Assembly: GCA_036003885.1 (NCBI GenBank)
Contig: DASYSA010000244.1
Coordinates: 1 to 38,565 of the forward strand
Reading direction: 5' to 3'
Length of the DNA: 38,565 bases
From: DASYSA01 sp036003885
Lineage (GTDB): Bacteria; Acidobacteriota; Blastocatellia; UBA7656
The translations under genes were made by a program, and so were the position numbers. Shown one piece after another: positions 25,121 through 34,073 of the stretch. The notes under the pieces are model-generated. The model was not told the origin of the DNA. It saw only the letters and a list, made by a program, of their open reading frames with translations, and did no database searches. Within the stretch, counting starts at the first letter, position 1, and each line of letters begins with the position of its first letter.

Positions 25121-28100
25121 ATGAAACGGAAATCAGTGATGAAGAAAGCTGCGCACGTCCTGTGCGTGCTGGCTCTCGCTCTGGCGCAAAACACATCCGC
25201 CTTTGGCCAGGCCGACGTCAGCAGTGCCACGTTGAAGGGAACGGTTACCGACCCAAATGGATCTGTTGTCGTCGGAGCAACGATCACCTTGACGAGCGTT
25301 GACAAGGGTATTATCAAGACCGCCAAGAGCGGCTCTGACGGGACGTATCGGATTTCACTTCTGCAACCTGGGGTCTACGACGTTCAGGTCGAGTCGCAGG
25401 GATTTGCCAAGGCGTTCGCTAGAAACATGGAGCTGACGGTGGGTCAGAGTTTTGTCTACGACGTCAGTCTACGGGTTGGCGAAATCATCAACTCGGTAGA
25501 AGTTACTACAGACGCACCTTTGATCCAGGTGGAGCAGACTCAACAAGCAAACACCATCAACCAGGCGCAGGTCGACAATCTGCCCAATATTAACCGAAAC
25601 ATGACCTCTGCGGTTTACACGCTGCCCGGGGTAGCCGACTCAGCGGCAACCCGCTCTCAACAGCCAGGGTTCACCGGCTTCCAGACTACCGGCTTTTCAA
25701 TAGGGGGCAGCAACGGACGCAATAACCTGTCCACCATCGACGGAGGCGAGAATGAGTACGGCTCGGGACAGTACAGGGTGTTCATACCCTTGGATTCCAT
25801 TCAGGAGTTCCAGGTAAACCGGAGTTCTTTCGCGGCCGAAATAGGTTTCACCGTGGGCAGCTCCGTAAACTTGGTGACCAAGAGCGGTGGTAATCAGTTT
25901 CATGGGAGCGCCTACGGCTACTTCCGAAACAGGTTTACGCAGGCAAATAACTTCATCGATCAGCTCAGGGACGGTCGAGAGTTGTACTCCCAAAACCTAA
26001 TTACCGGGGGCACGATTGGCGGGCCGATCATCAAGAACAAACTCTTCTTCTTCACCTCCTACGAATTTGTGAAGACGGATTTGGGGGCGTTCAACTTCCT
26101 TCTCAACAGTTCTTCGGCGCTGGGACTCAACGGAGGCACCGCGACGGGTCTCGCTCAACAGAATTACCTGAACCAGTTGGCCAGTTCGGGAAGCGCGACG
26201 CTGGCGGCTGTAGCAACGCGGATGCGGCAGTCATTGGTTCCGCAAAACGATCCGAACTTGCTCAATCTGATGAGGCGCGACGACGGAGCGTATGATAATC
26301 TCACCAAGACACACACCCTGGTGAGCAGGGTCGACTATCAACCAAACGCTAAAAATTCGCTGAATTTCCGCTTCGAGCATTCGCACGGCCTTTTCGGGGC
26401 GCAAAGTTATGCGGACGGAGCCAGTCTCGTCACGAGGGATTACAGCATTCTGACAAGCTGGTCGCACACTTATGGCCCGTCGCTCGTCAATCAACTTCGG
26501 GTCCAGATTGTGCCGTGGAATAGGGCGGACAATGTCCCGAACCAGGACACGGGATCGATAAAAGACCCCAGCGCTGATCTCCGTCCAGCCATAACGGTCG
26601 ATGGATTCGCGATTGGCGGATTCATTCCTCAATTCAATTTCGGTAGCCCAGCGGCTATCCCTTACATCGCCCACCAGAGACGTTTCCAATTCGACGACAC
26701 TCTCTCGTGGACGAAAGGAAGCCACAACTTCAAAGTCGGGGCGTCTTATCGGCCCGTTGACTACTACGTTGAGGACGACCTGTATTTTGCCGGACAGTTC
26801 AACTTCGCTGACAACACGTACCCGATTCTGTTCGGAGCATACCCCTCAATTCAAGACATATTGGCGCTTGTAGGGGGGCATCCGACAGCTCAACAACTAC
26901 CGCTTATTGGGTTCAACTTAACGCACGGGCCGTTGGGTACCGGTTGCGGTCCCGCCGTCGCCGGAAACCCTTGTTACCCCGCAACCGGTCCGACCTCGGC
27001 GAACCTGACCGGTGCTCAATCCTTTGTTTTTGGGCTACCAAGTTTCCTCCATCAGGGATTCAACAATCCCGCTTGGCATGGATGGGCCCACTACTTTGGG
27101 GGCTTCGCGCAGGATTCGTGGAAGGTCTCTCCCAGATTTACCCTGGACTTCGGAGGCCGCTTTGACGTTGATGCCGAGCCTTCTCCGCTCCATCGGCACA
27201 GCTACTTCTCGCCTCGGCTAGGGTTCGCCTGGACCCCCTGGGGCGACCAGAAGACGGTAATACGCGGCGGCGGCGGCGTATTTGAGGGACCGGTCGACGT
27301 GCTGATTCCATCATACACGTCTCTGCTGGACGATAGCGGGAAATACATAAACCAGATACTCCCCACAGGCCTCAGCGCGACGGGGATGTATCAGGCCGCC
27401 GTGTCAGCGGGCTTGCTGCCATTCAAGCATGTGCCGGCTTCTTTTTACAACGGGCTTGGCCAGGCTACAGGACAAGGCGCGAATAACAGGGTTGTTTTCC
27501 TCGCCAACCCCAACTACGAGAACCCCTACTCGATTCAGGCAAGCTTGAGCGTCCAGAGGGAACTAGTGCACAACCTGTCTCTCGAGCTCGGATATCTCAT
27601 GTACCACGGTCTTCACCTCCAGATGCCGGTTGAGCTCAATTACAAGGAGACGGGCGTGGTGGATCCCTTCATTGGTCCTAAGTACAGCGTGATAGATCCT
27701 ACAATCCTGGCCAAAGTAGGGTATGACTCTAGAGGCAAGTCGATCTATCACGCGATGACTGTATCGCTGAACAAGCGTTATAGTAAGGGTCTGCAGTTTG
27801 GGGTCAATTACACCTTCAGCAAGGCCATCGACGACGTGATCGATTTCAGCAGCAGCCAGGTGTGGTTCAGGCCGACCAGGCTGAACACGTATCGGGCGAT
27901 ATCCGTGTTCGACTTCCCGCACGTGTTCGTGGCCAACGCGGTTTACAACACGCCGTTCAAGGCAGGGGCAGGTAACAACTTCTTGTCCAGGGCGTTTGCC
28001 GATATATCTATCGGCCCGATCGTGACCCTTCGGAGCGGGATCCCGTTCTCGATCCGGATGCCATCCCTCGTCAGTGGCATCGCTTCAACTGACCGCAGCT

Positions 28101-28510
28101 TTGCTACCCCGTTCAATGCCAGCCGTGATTCATCCAGAGGCGCTAACTACTATACGCTGGACCTGAGGGTGCAGAAGTCGTTGTTCATCTCCAGGGAACG
28201 AAAGCTGAAGCTGGGCCTCGTCGCGGAAGGGACGAACATCCTGAACAGAGTTAACTTCAACAAGGTATGGGACCAGTTCCTTAGTCCCTACCCTGCCGCT
28301 GGGTGCCTCGATCCCGTTACTGGTACTTGCGACGCTGCCAAGGCCGTCGTTACCTTTGCAAACGGTTCCACCGCTAACCTGTTGACGGGTCCATATAACC
28401 TGAAGCCCTTCGTACCCACCAGCAACAAACAGCTGCAGGGTGTGCCGCTCGCTTTCGTAGGAGCGGATAATCCCCGCCGGTTGCAGTTCGCCTTGAATCT
28501 CTCATTTTGA
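25121..28510 (+). CDS. TonB-dependent receptor with carboxypeptidase-regulatory domain (Oar-like)
   Basis: An 1129-residue outer-membrane receptor of the type greatly expanded in acidobacteria. Residues 1-30 are a signal peptide (KKAAHVLCVLALALAQNTSA). Residues 34-115 form a beta-sandwich carboxypeptidase-regulatory-like domain (LKGTVTDPNGSVVVGATITL; DGTYRISLLQPGVYDVQVES). The plug spans about 130-245 (QVDNLPNINRNMTSAVYTLPG; SIQEFQVNRSSFAAEIG; GSSVNLVTKSGGNQFHGSAY). The remainder is the barrel, rich in aromatic beta strands and ending in phenylalanine (LQFALNLSF), the outer-membrane insertion signal. GGAGG lies seven bases before the ATG. The ligand is unknown; relatives are thought to take up oligosaccharides or peptides. 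It stands alone, with its own strong promoter and terminator. Confidence 0.95.
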   Translation: MKRKSVMKKAAHVLCVLALALAQNTSAFGQADVSSATLKGTVTDPNGSVVVGATITLTSVDKGIIKTAKSGSDGTYRISLLQPGVYDVQVESQGFAKAFARNMELTVGQSFVYDVSLRVGEIINSVEVTTDAPLIQVEQTQQANTINQAQVDNLPNINRNMTSAVYTLPGVADSAATRSQQPGFTGFQTTGFSIGGSNGRNNLSTIDGGENEYGSGQYRVFIPLDSIQEFQVNRSSFAAEIGFTVGSSVNLVTKSGGNQFHGSAYGYFRNRFTQANNFIDQLRDGRELYSQNLITGGTIGGPIIKNKLFFFTSYEFVKTDLGAFNFLLNSSSALGLNGGTATGLAQQNYLNQLASSGSATLAAVATRMRQSLVPQNDPNLLNLMRRDDGAYDNLTKTHTLVSRVDYQPNAKNSLNFRFEHSHGLFGAQSYADGASLVTRDYSILTSWSHTYGPSLVNQLRVQIVPWNRADNVPNQDTGSIKDPSADLRPAITVDGFAIGGFIPQFNFGSPAAIPYIAHQRRFQFDDTLSWTKGSHNFKVGASYRPVDYYVEDDLYFAGQFNFADNTYPILFGAYPSIQDILALVGGHPTAQQLPLIGFNLTHGPLGTGCGPAVAGNPCYPATGPTSANLTGAQSFVFGLPSFLHQGFNNPAWHGWAHYFGGFAQDSWKVSPRFTLDFGGRFDVDAEPSPLHRHSYFSPRLGFAWTPWGDQKTVIRGGGGVFEGPVDVLIPSYTSLLDDSGKYINQILPTGLSATGMYQAAVSAGLLPFKHVPASFYNGLGQATGQGANNRVVFLANPNYENPYSIQASLSVQRELVHNLSLELGYLMYHGLHLQMPVELNYKETGVVDPFIGPKYSVIDPTILAKVGYDSRGKSIYHAMTVSLNKRYSKGLQFGVNYTFSKAIDDVIDFSSSQVWFRPTRLNTYRAISVFDFPHVFVANAVYNTPFKAGAGNNFLSRAFADISIGPIVTLRSGIPFSIRMPSLVSGIASTDRSFATPFNASRDSSRGANYYTLDLRVQKSLFISRERKLKLGLVAEGTNILNRVNFNKVWDQFLSPYPAAGCLDPVTGTCDAAKAVVTFANGSTANLLTGPYNLKPFVPTSNKQLQGVPLAFVGADNPRRLQFALNLSF

Positions 28511-28535
28511 ACTCTGCCGGAATGGGCTGAAACAC

Positions 28536-28565
28536 TAAGGAGGGCGCCAACAGGCGCCCTCCTTA
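28536..28565 (+). terminator. Intrinsic terminator of the TonB-dependent receptor gene
   Basis: A perfect 13-bp stem, TAAGGAGGGCGCC and GGCGCCCTCCTTA, around an AACA loop, 25 bases after the stop and followed by CTTTAT. Confidence 0.85.
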
Positions 28566-28674
28566 CTTTATGGGTGCGCCGGACAGGAAACGCGATCACG
28601 GGGGACTGAAGAGAGGGTTCGGGTTTTCTTGTTCGAGCCTTCCCGGCAGACATTGCCTCGAGTAGCATAAGACC

Positions 28675-30273
28675 ATGCTCCAGACAAACGACCTTGCTCC
28701 AGACTTCTCGCTCCAACAACTCGATGGTCCCATCCGGCAGCTCGCCTCTGGCCGGCCCACGCTGCTCGTGTTCTTCGAAGCCGATTGTCCTACATGTCAC
28801 CTGACTCTCCCGTATCTCAACCGGCTCGCACAGCGGATGCGCGGTTCGGCAGACGTGATCGGCGTTTCGCAGGACGGCGAATCAGCAACGGGCATGCTCG
28901 TCGAACGGCTGACAATCAACTTCCCTGTCTTGCTTGATCGCGAGTTGCGAGTCTCACGCGCTTATGACCCGGTCGTGGCGCCGACGTTGTTTCTCCTCGA
29001 TCGGAATGCGCGAATCATGCGAACCCAGATCGCCTTCGATAAAAAGGAGCTGAACGATATCACGGCGGCATTGTGCGAAGAATCCGGCATCGAACCCTTC
29101 GTCCTCGCCGAACCTTACGATGGCGCTCCCCAGTCCAAGCCCGGCTGCACCTCGCGACACCTCGAGGCGGCAGGAGGCGGAGCTACGAGACTCGGCGTCG
29201 ATCTCTACACTGCGCGGGGCTTGCGCGCCTCGCGCACCGAACTTCCCGATGAGGTCGACCCTTACGAATACTGCACGCAAGCCGGGTTCGGGGATGCGTT
29301 GCCGGTCATACCTCCAACCGTTGAAAGGGTCGAACGGCTACTGAATGCAACGCCGCTCTCTCCGGAAGAAGTTGTTGGCCTGGTGGCGCCCAACTATGGC
29401 GCGGCCACCGTCGAGAAGATCGCCGCCAATGCTGTGATGGCGGGATGCTCGCCGGAGTTGATGCGCGTCCTGATTCCGCTCGTCCGGGCTGCCTGTGATG
29501 AGCGCTTCAATCTTCATGGGGTGCAGGCGACGACTCATTTCGCCGCCCCGCTCATAATAATCAACGGACCGGTGCGCGGTGAACTTGGCTTCGCCGCCGG
29601 CAGTAACGTTTTCAGCAACGTAGCGAGAGCCAACAGCACTCTCGGCCGCGCGCTGCAATTGATCATGCTAAACCTGGGCGGTGCGCGCCCGGGCGTGATC
29701 GATATGTCCACGCTGGGCAATTCGGGCAAGTTCTCGAGCTGCATCGCTGAGAACGAAGAGGAGAGCCCCTGGGAACCGCTGCACGTCGACATGGGATTTG
29801 AGCGAGATCAAAGCACCGTCACGTTGTTCGCGGCCGAGCCTCCCAAAGGCGTGAGTGAACACAACGCTCGCGATGGACGCGTGGTGCTCAAGGCAATCAG
29901 CCGCGCGCTTGCGACGTCCTGGAGCTATCGTGTATGCGCGATGATCGAGGCGATCGTGGTGCTCTGCCCGGAACACGTAAAAACTCTTCGCCGTGACGGA
30001 TTCAGCAAACAGGACGTTCGAGAGTACCTGTTCCAAAACACCGCGATTCCGATAAAACACTATTCGGATGACGGAGAGGGAACGCAGTACGTCAAGTTCT
30101 ACAGGGAATCCATCGTCGACGGTGAGCCTTGCTTCCTGAAGTTCAGGGAACCGGAGCAGATCAAAATCGTGGTGGCCGGCGGGACGGCCGGGAAGTTCTC
30201 GGCTGTGATCAGCAGTTGGGCCACCGGTCCGCGCGGCAGTCAGATGGTCGCCTACCCGATTGTCAATCAGTGA
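28675..30273 (+). CDS. Thioredoxin-like domain fused to a UGSC-partner domain
   Basis: A 532-residue two-part protein. Residues 1-150 are a TlpA/AhpC-type thioredoxin fold: LAPDFSLQQLDG opening, redox motif CPTC at 38-41 (FFEADCPTCHLTLPYLN) and the cis-proline strand VVAPTLFLLDR. Residues about 195-532 form a large conserved domain (ALPVIPPTVERVERLL; EKIAANAVMAGCSPELM; FNLHGVQATTHFAAPLIIINGP; GKFSSCIAENEEESPWEPLHVD). I know this domain from proteins encoded beside UGSC-family genes, though its activity is not established. The linker is glycine-rich and contains a lone cysteine. No signal peptide is present, so it is probably cytoplasmic. The UGSC selenoprotein starts 27 bases downstream. The ATG has no clear Shine-Dalgarno. 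A thiol/selenol electron-transfer role with its neighbour is inference. Confidence 0.82.
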   Translation: MLQTNDLAPDFSLQQLDGPIRQLASGRPTLLVFFEADCPTCHLTLPYLNRLAQRMRGSADVIGVSQDGESATGMLVERLTINFPVLLDRELRVSRAYDPVVAPTLFLLDRNARIMRTQIAFDKKELNDITAALCEESGIEPFVLAEPYDGAPQSKPGCTSRHLEAAGGGATRLGVDLYTARGLRASRTELPDEVDPYEYCTQAGFGDALPVIPPTVERVERLLNATPLSPEEVVGLVAPNYGAATVEKIAANAVMAGCSPELMRVLIPLVRAACDERFNLHGVQATTHFAAPLIIINGPVRGELGFAAGSNVFSNVARANSTLGRALQLIMLNLGGARPGVIDMSTLGNSGKFSSCIAENEEESPWEPLHVDMGFERDQSTVTLFAAEPPKGVSEHNARDGRVVLKAISRALATSWSYRVCAMIEAIVVLCPEHVKTLRRDGFSKQDVREYLFQNTAIPIKHYSDDGEGTQYVKFYRESIVDGEPCFLKFREPEQIKIVVAGGTAGKFSAVISSWATGPRGSQMVAYPIVNQ

Positions 30274-30300
30274 TTCTGAGAATTGAAGAGTGGAGAGAAT

Positions 30301-30840
30301 ATGCCAACCATCTTAGTCAACCCGCTCGATGAGACTCCTCGAAGACCGCAAGCCCCCGCGCCCCGACTGGACACTCTCGCAGGGAAGACCCTTGGCTTGC
30401 TCGACATCAGCAAACCAGGAGGTAGTCTATTTCTCGATCACCTCGAGCATCTGCTGAAGGAACGCTTCAAGGTCGGACAGATCGTTCGCGCGATGAAGCC
30501 CACCTTCGCTAAACCGGCGCCCGATGAAGTCATAGACAGGCTCGTCCTCGCCCGGTGCGACGCAGTCATAGAGGCGCTGGCCGATTGAGGCTCGTGCACA
30601 ACGTGCAGTTTGCACGATTCAACCAGGATCGAACGCCTGGGTATAGCAACAGTGCCGGTAGCAACGCACGAGTTCATGACGGCGGCGAGGGCGCAGGCCA
30701 GCGCGCTCGGGAGGTCGGACCTCGACGCGGTTTATGTTGAGCACCCTATTCAGGACCAGACCAGAGACGAGATCGAGGCGAAAGCGGAAGCCGCCCTTGG
30801 TGAGATCGTTGGGCGCCTGACCGGGCGCCAGTGGGATTAA
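30301..30840 (+). CDS. UGSC-family selenoprotein (in-frame TGA read as selenocysteine)
   Basis: The frame from the ATG at 30301 meets TGA at 30586-30588 and continues in the same frame without further stops to TAA at 30838-30840, giving 179 residues with selenocysteine at 96. Around it the protein reads VIEALAD-Sec-GSCTTCSLHD, the signature of the UGSC (seleno)protein family, whose members carry Sec or Cys at this place. C99 and C102 follow. Sequence on both sides of the TGA is family-like (LDTLAGKTLGLLDISKPGGS before; RLGIATVPVATHEFMTAA after). A SECIS-like hairpin starts three bases after the TGA. GGAG lies five bases before the ATG. It is probably in an operon with the thioredoxin-fusion gene. 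Automatic calling would split it into two short frames. The biochemical function is not known; a redox role is inferred. Confidence 0.88.
30592..30617 (+). promoter_or_regulatory. Bacterial SECIS-like hairpin after the selenocysteine TGA
   Basis: TCGTGCA (30592-30598) pairs with TGCACGA (30611-30617). Above a bulged C (30599), AAC pairs with GTT, leaving a pentaloop GUGCA (30603-30607). Bacterial SECIS elements need a hairpin directly downstream of the UGA, with a G near the start of a small apical loop roughly 16-37 bases away. Here the loop G is 15 bases past the TGA. Folding was done by eye. Confidence 0.65.
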
Positions 30841-30881
30841 TCGTTTGAGCTGCCCGTCAGGCGCCGTTCATTTTTGATCCA

Positions 30882-33800
30882 TCACCGAATCAGAAACGTA
30901 AAGAATCGCGTCGCACTCAACTTCACCCTCGAAAGTCGCGCGCGGGCGCCGGCAAATACCTTGCGCTCTTCGACCTCGGCGAATATTGAATAGGCCACCG
31001 GCGTCACGACCAGGGTCAGCAACAGACAGAGGCTCTGCCCACCGATGATCGTCACCGCTATCGCCGACCTCTGTGCGGAACCGGCCCCGATTCCGATCGC
31101 CGTGGGGATGAGTCCGGCTACTATCGAAAACGTGGTCATCAATATGGGTCTCAGCCTGACGTGGTTGGCCTCGAGAATCGCTTCCCTCAAGGGCACGCCC
31201 TGGCCGCGCAGTTTGTTGGTGTAGTCGACCTGCAGGATCCCGTTCTTCTTTACTATTCCAAGGAGCAGCAGCACGCCAAGCGCGCTCCACAGGTTGAGCG
31301 TGCGGCCGGTAAGCCACAGCGAGAGCAGCGCGAACGGGATGGACAGCGGAAGGCTCAGCATTATCGTGAACGGATGCAGGAAGCTCTCGAACTGCGCCGC
31401 GAGCACCATGTACATAAAGATCGAAGCCAGCAGGAACGCTATGATCAGATTGGTGGTCGTCTCATCCAGCACCTTGACCGAGCCGAGGAGGCGGAAGGTG
31501 TAGCCGGGTGAGAGACCCACGTTCCTGATCTCCTGGGTCACGGCCCGCGCCGCTGCGTCGAGCGGAAAGTCCGGCGCATTGTTGGCGTTCACCGAAACCT
31601 GGAACTGGCGGTTGAATCGCTCAATGCGAGACGGACCGAGCCCGTGCTCGATCGTCGCGAGGCTGTCGAGCCGCACTTGTCCCACTTTAACCGACGGGAT
31701 CATCAGCCGCGCAAGCACATCGCGATCCTTCTGCTGTTCCGGAAGCAACTGAATGGTGACGGGATACTGTTCGTCTTCTTCCTTGTAGGTGGAGATCTGA
31801 TCTTCACCGGAAATCATCAGCCGGACCGCTCCGGCAACGTCCGCGGCGCGCACTCCCAGGTCCGAGGCGCGCTGGCGATCGATCTTCACCTGAAGCTCCG
31901 GATTGTTGAGGCTCACGTACGCCTCGACGTCGAGCAAGCCGGGCACTTCGCGCATTCTGGCGGCCACTAGCTTGGCGAACTCCGCCGCCTGGTGAATGTC
32001 GGGGCCAAGAATCAGAGCGCGAATCGGAAAGAAGGTCTCGCCTCCGCCAAGCGCCGATGGAATGATTACCTTGCTGCGGAGGTTCTGATACTCGGCGGTG
32101 ATCTTGCGAATCTTGGCCGCCACCTGGAGGTTCGTCAGCTTGCGTTGCGACACATCGACCAGCCGCACATAGATGTGATTGTGGTTCGAGGTGCCCTCGT
32201 GAATGAACGGGTTCACGAACTCGACTTCCGGGATCTCACCTATTCTCTTGGCCACTTCGGTTGCAAGTTTCGTCGTGCCCTCCATCGAAGTGCCCTCGGG
32301 CAGATTCATCGAGAGATTCAATTCGCTCTGGTCGTCGGGGGGAATCCAGTCGCGACCCACCAGCGCGTTGAGCGGAAACGTCAGCCCGAAAGTCGCAACG
32401 GCAATCACGACCACCACGGCGCGATGGCTGAGCGACCAGCCAAGCAAACGGCCGTATGCGCGGTCCATCCAGCCAAAGAAGCGCACATCCTTGGAGGTAT
32501 GCTTGTCCTGATGGGATGTCGACAACCGTTGTTCAGTTCCTTCATCATCGGTTGCCTGCAGGCCTCGTTTTTTGGCCAGCCTCTTGAGCATTCGGGAACT
32601 GAGCATCGGCGTCAGAGTGAAGCTGACCAGCATCGACACCATCACCGAGAACGCCATCGTCCAGCCAAACTGATTCACATAGCGCCGCGCATAGCCGGTC
32701 ATGAAGGCGATTGGCACAAAGATGATCACCAGCGAAATAGTCGTCGCAACCACGGCCAGCGTGATCTCCTGGGTCGCCTCGATGGCCGCGCGCTTGGGTT
32801 CGAACCCCTTCTCTTCAATGTACCGCACGATGTTTTCGAGAACGACGATCGCGTCGTCTATCACGATGCCAACCGCCAGCGTCAGCGCCAGCAGGGTCAT
32901 GTTGTTCAGCGTGAAATCCATCGCTTTTAACAACGTGAATGTGGCTATTATTGAAGTGGGGATGGCAACCGCCGCAATGAGGACCGAGCGCAGATTTCGA
33001 ATGAATAACAGGACCACCAGGCTGGCCAGCAGGCTCCCGAACAGCAGGTGCTCTTCGAGCGACGCGACCGATGCGTTGATAAAGACTGACTGGTCGCGAA
33101 TGATGCGGACCGTGATCCCGGGAGGCAGGTTCTTCTGGATTTGCGCCAGCTTCTCCTTCACCGCGGCGATGATCTTGACCGTATTGGTGCCCGACTGCCG
33201 CCGCACATCGAGCGACACCGCCTGCTTGCCGTCGATCGAGTTCCAGGTGCGCGGCTCGGCGAAGCTGTCCTCGACGCGGCCCACGTCGCTCACTCGAATT
33301 GGAGTGCCGTTGGTGTTCGCGACTATGATGTCGCCGAACTGGCTGATGGCGTCAAGCCGGCCAAGCGTCCGAACTCCCATCTCCGATTCGCCCCGAATGA
33401 TCCGGCCACCCGGAATGTCGACATTCTCGTTCTGAATCGACCGCTGAAGCTGGCTGATCGTGATTCCATACGCATTGAGCTTCTCCGCGTCCGCGAAAAT
33501 TCGTATCTGCCTGTCGCGCGACCCGGTCATGCTGACTTCGCCCACGCCATCGACGGTTTCCAGCACACGCTTGATCTGTTTGTCGGCGACCTCTGTTGTC
33601 TCGCGAAGATTCTTGTCACCGGCGACGACGAGTGAAACTACGGGATCGGCGTCAGGGTCGGCCTTCTGAATGACCGGCGGAAGCATATTGGGCGGAAGGC
33701 TTCGAAGCGCGCCCGCAACTTTCTCACGAACATCCTGGGCGGCGCTTTCAATCTCGCGCTCGAGGACGAACTTGCACATGATCCTCGCGCTACCTTCGGT

Positions 33801-34052
33801 GACCATCGAGTTCAGTTCGTCGAGGCCGCTGATTGTGCTGACCGCCTCTTCGAGAGGGAGTACGACCTGAGTGGTGACTTCTTCTGAGGTGGCGCCCGGC
33901 AGCCGTACGTTTATGGTGACCGTCGCAGGATCGGCCTTGGGAAACAGGTCGACCCCAAGATCGCGGAACGAGAAGACGCCGAGCACTACCAGAAAGCTTA
34001 TAAGCATCACGGCAAAGACCGGTCGCTTCACGCAAGTTTCAGCAAGAGTCAT
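30882..34052 (-). CDS. RND multidrug efflux permease (AcrB/MexB-like, HAE1)
   Basis: A 1056-residue inner-membrane proton-driven exporter, the pump component of a tripartite system. The N-terminus is typical (CVKRPVFAVMLISFLVVLGVFSFRDLG). The proton-relay aspartates are present in helix four (VGIVIDDAIVVLENI), and the two large periplasmic loops follow helices one and seven (GATSEEVTTQVVLPLEEAVSTI; NLPEGTSMEGTTKLATEVAK). The C-terminal half shows AAQFESFLHPFTIMLSLPLS and GIVKKNGILQVDY. Length matches the family. It starts 21 bases after the adaptor gene stop. The outer-membrane channel of the TolC type is not in the window. Substrates are unknown; the permease is of the drug-efflux rather than the metal-exporting type. 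Confidence 0.96.
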   Translation of the reverse strand: MTLAETCVKRPVFAVMLISFLVVLGVFSFRDLGVDLFPKADPATVTINVRLPGATSEEVTTQVVLPLEEAVSTISGLDELNSMVTEGSARIMCKFVLEREIESAAQDVREKVAGALRSLPPNMLPPVIQKADPDADPVVSLVVAGDKNLRETTEVADKQIKRVLETVDGVGEVSMTGSRDRQIRIFADAEKLNAYGITISQLQRSIQNENVDIPGGRIIRGESEMGVRTLGRLDAISQFGDIIVANTNGTPIRVSDVGRVEDSFAEPRTWNSIDGKQAVSLDVRRQSGTNTVKIIAAVKEKLAQIQKNLPPGITVRIIRDQSVFINASVASLEEHLLFGSLLASLVVLLFIRNLRSVLIAAVAIPTSIIATFTLLKAMDFTLNNMTLLALTLAVGIVIDDAIVVLENIVRYIEEKGFEPKRAAIEATQEITLAVVATTISLVIIFVPIAFMTGYARRYVNQFGWTMAFSVMVSMLVSFTLTPMLSSRMLKRLAKKRGLQATDDEGTEQRLSTSHQDKHTSKDVRFFGWMDRAYGRLLGWSLSHRAVVVVIAVATFGLTFPLNALVGRDWIPPDDQSELNLSMNLPEGTSMEGTTKLATEVAKRIGEIPEVEFVNPFIHEGTSNHNHIYVRLVDVSQRKLTNLQVAAKIRKITAEYQNLRSKVIIPSALGGGETFFPIRALILGPDIHQAAEFAKLVAARMREVPGLLDVEAYVSLNNPELQVKIDRQRASDLGVRAADVAGAVRLMISGEDQISTYKEEDEQYPVTIQLLPEQQKDRDVLARLMIPSVKVGQVRLDSLATIEHGLGPSRIERFNRQFQVSVNANNAPDFPLDAAARAVTQEIRNVGLSPGYTFRLLGSVKVLDETTTNLIIAFLLASIFMYMVLAAQFESFLHPFTIMLSLPLSIPFALLSLWLTGRTLNLWSALGVLLLLGIVKKNGILQVDYTNKLRGQGVPLREAILEANHVRLRPILMTTFSIVAGLIPTAIGIGAGSAQRSAIAVTIIGGQSLCLLLTLVVTPVAYSIFAEVEERKVFAGARARLSRVKLSATRFFTFLIR

Positions 34053-34073
34053 TTATTCAACCTCAGACCATCC

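Noticed and set aside
24900..25124. Small 74-codon frame in the leader of the receptor gene
   Set aside because: No ribosome-binding site, poor composition, and its end overlaps the receptor start.
30610..30840. Separate short gene starting at TTG 30610
   Set aside because: It is in the same frame as the upstream 101-codon frame and continues the UGSC protein past a TGA; the pieces make one family-typical protein.
31992..32930. Plus-strand reading frame of 312 codons
   Set aside because: Opposite the RND permease; no motifs, His/Arg-rich shadow.
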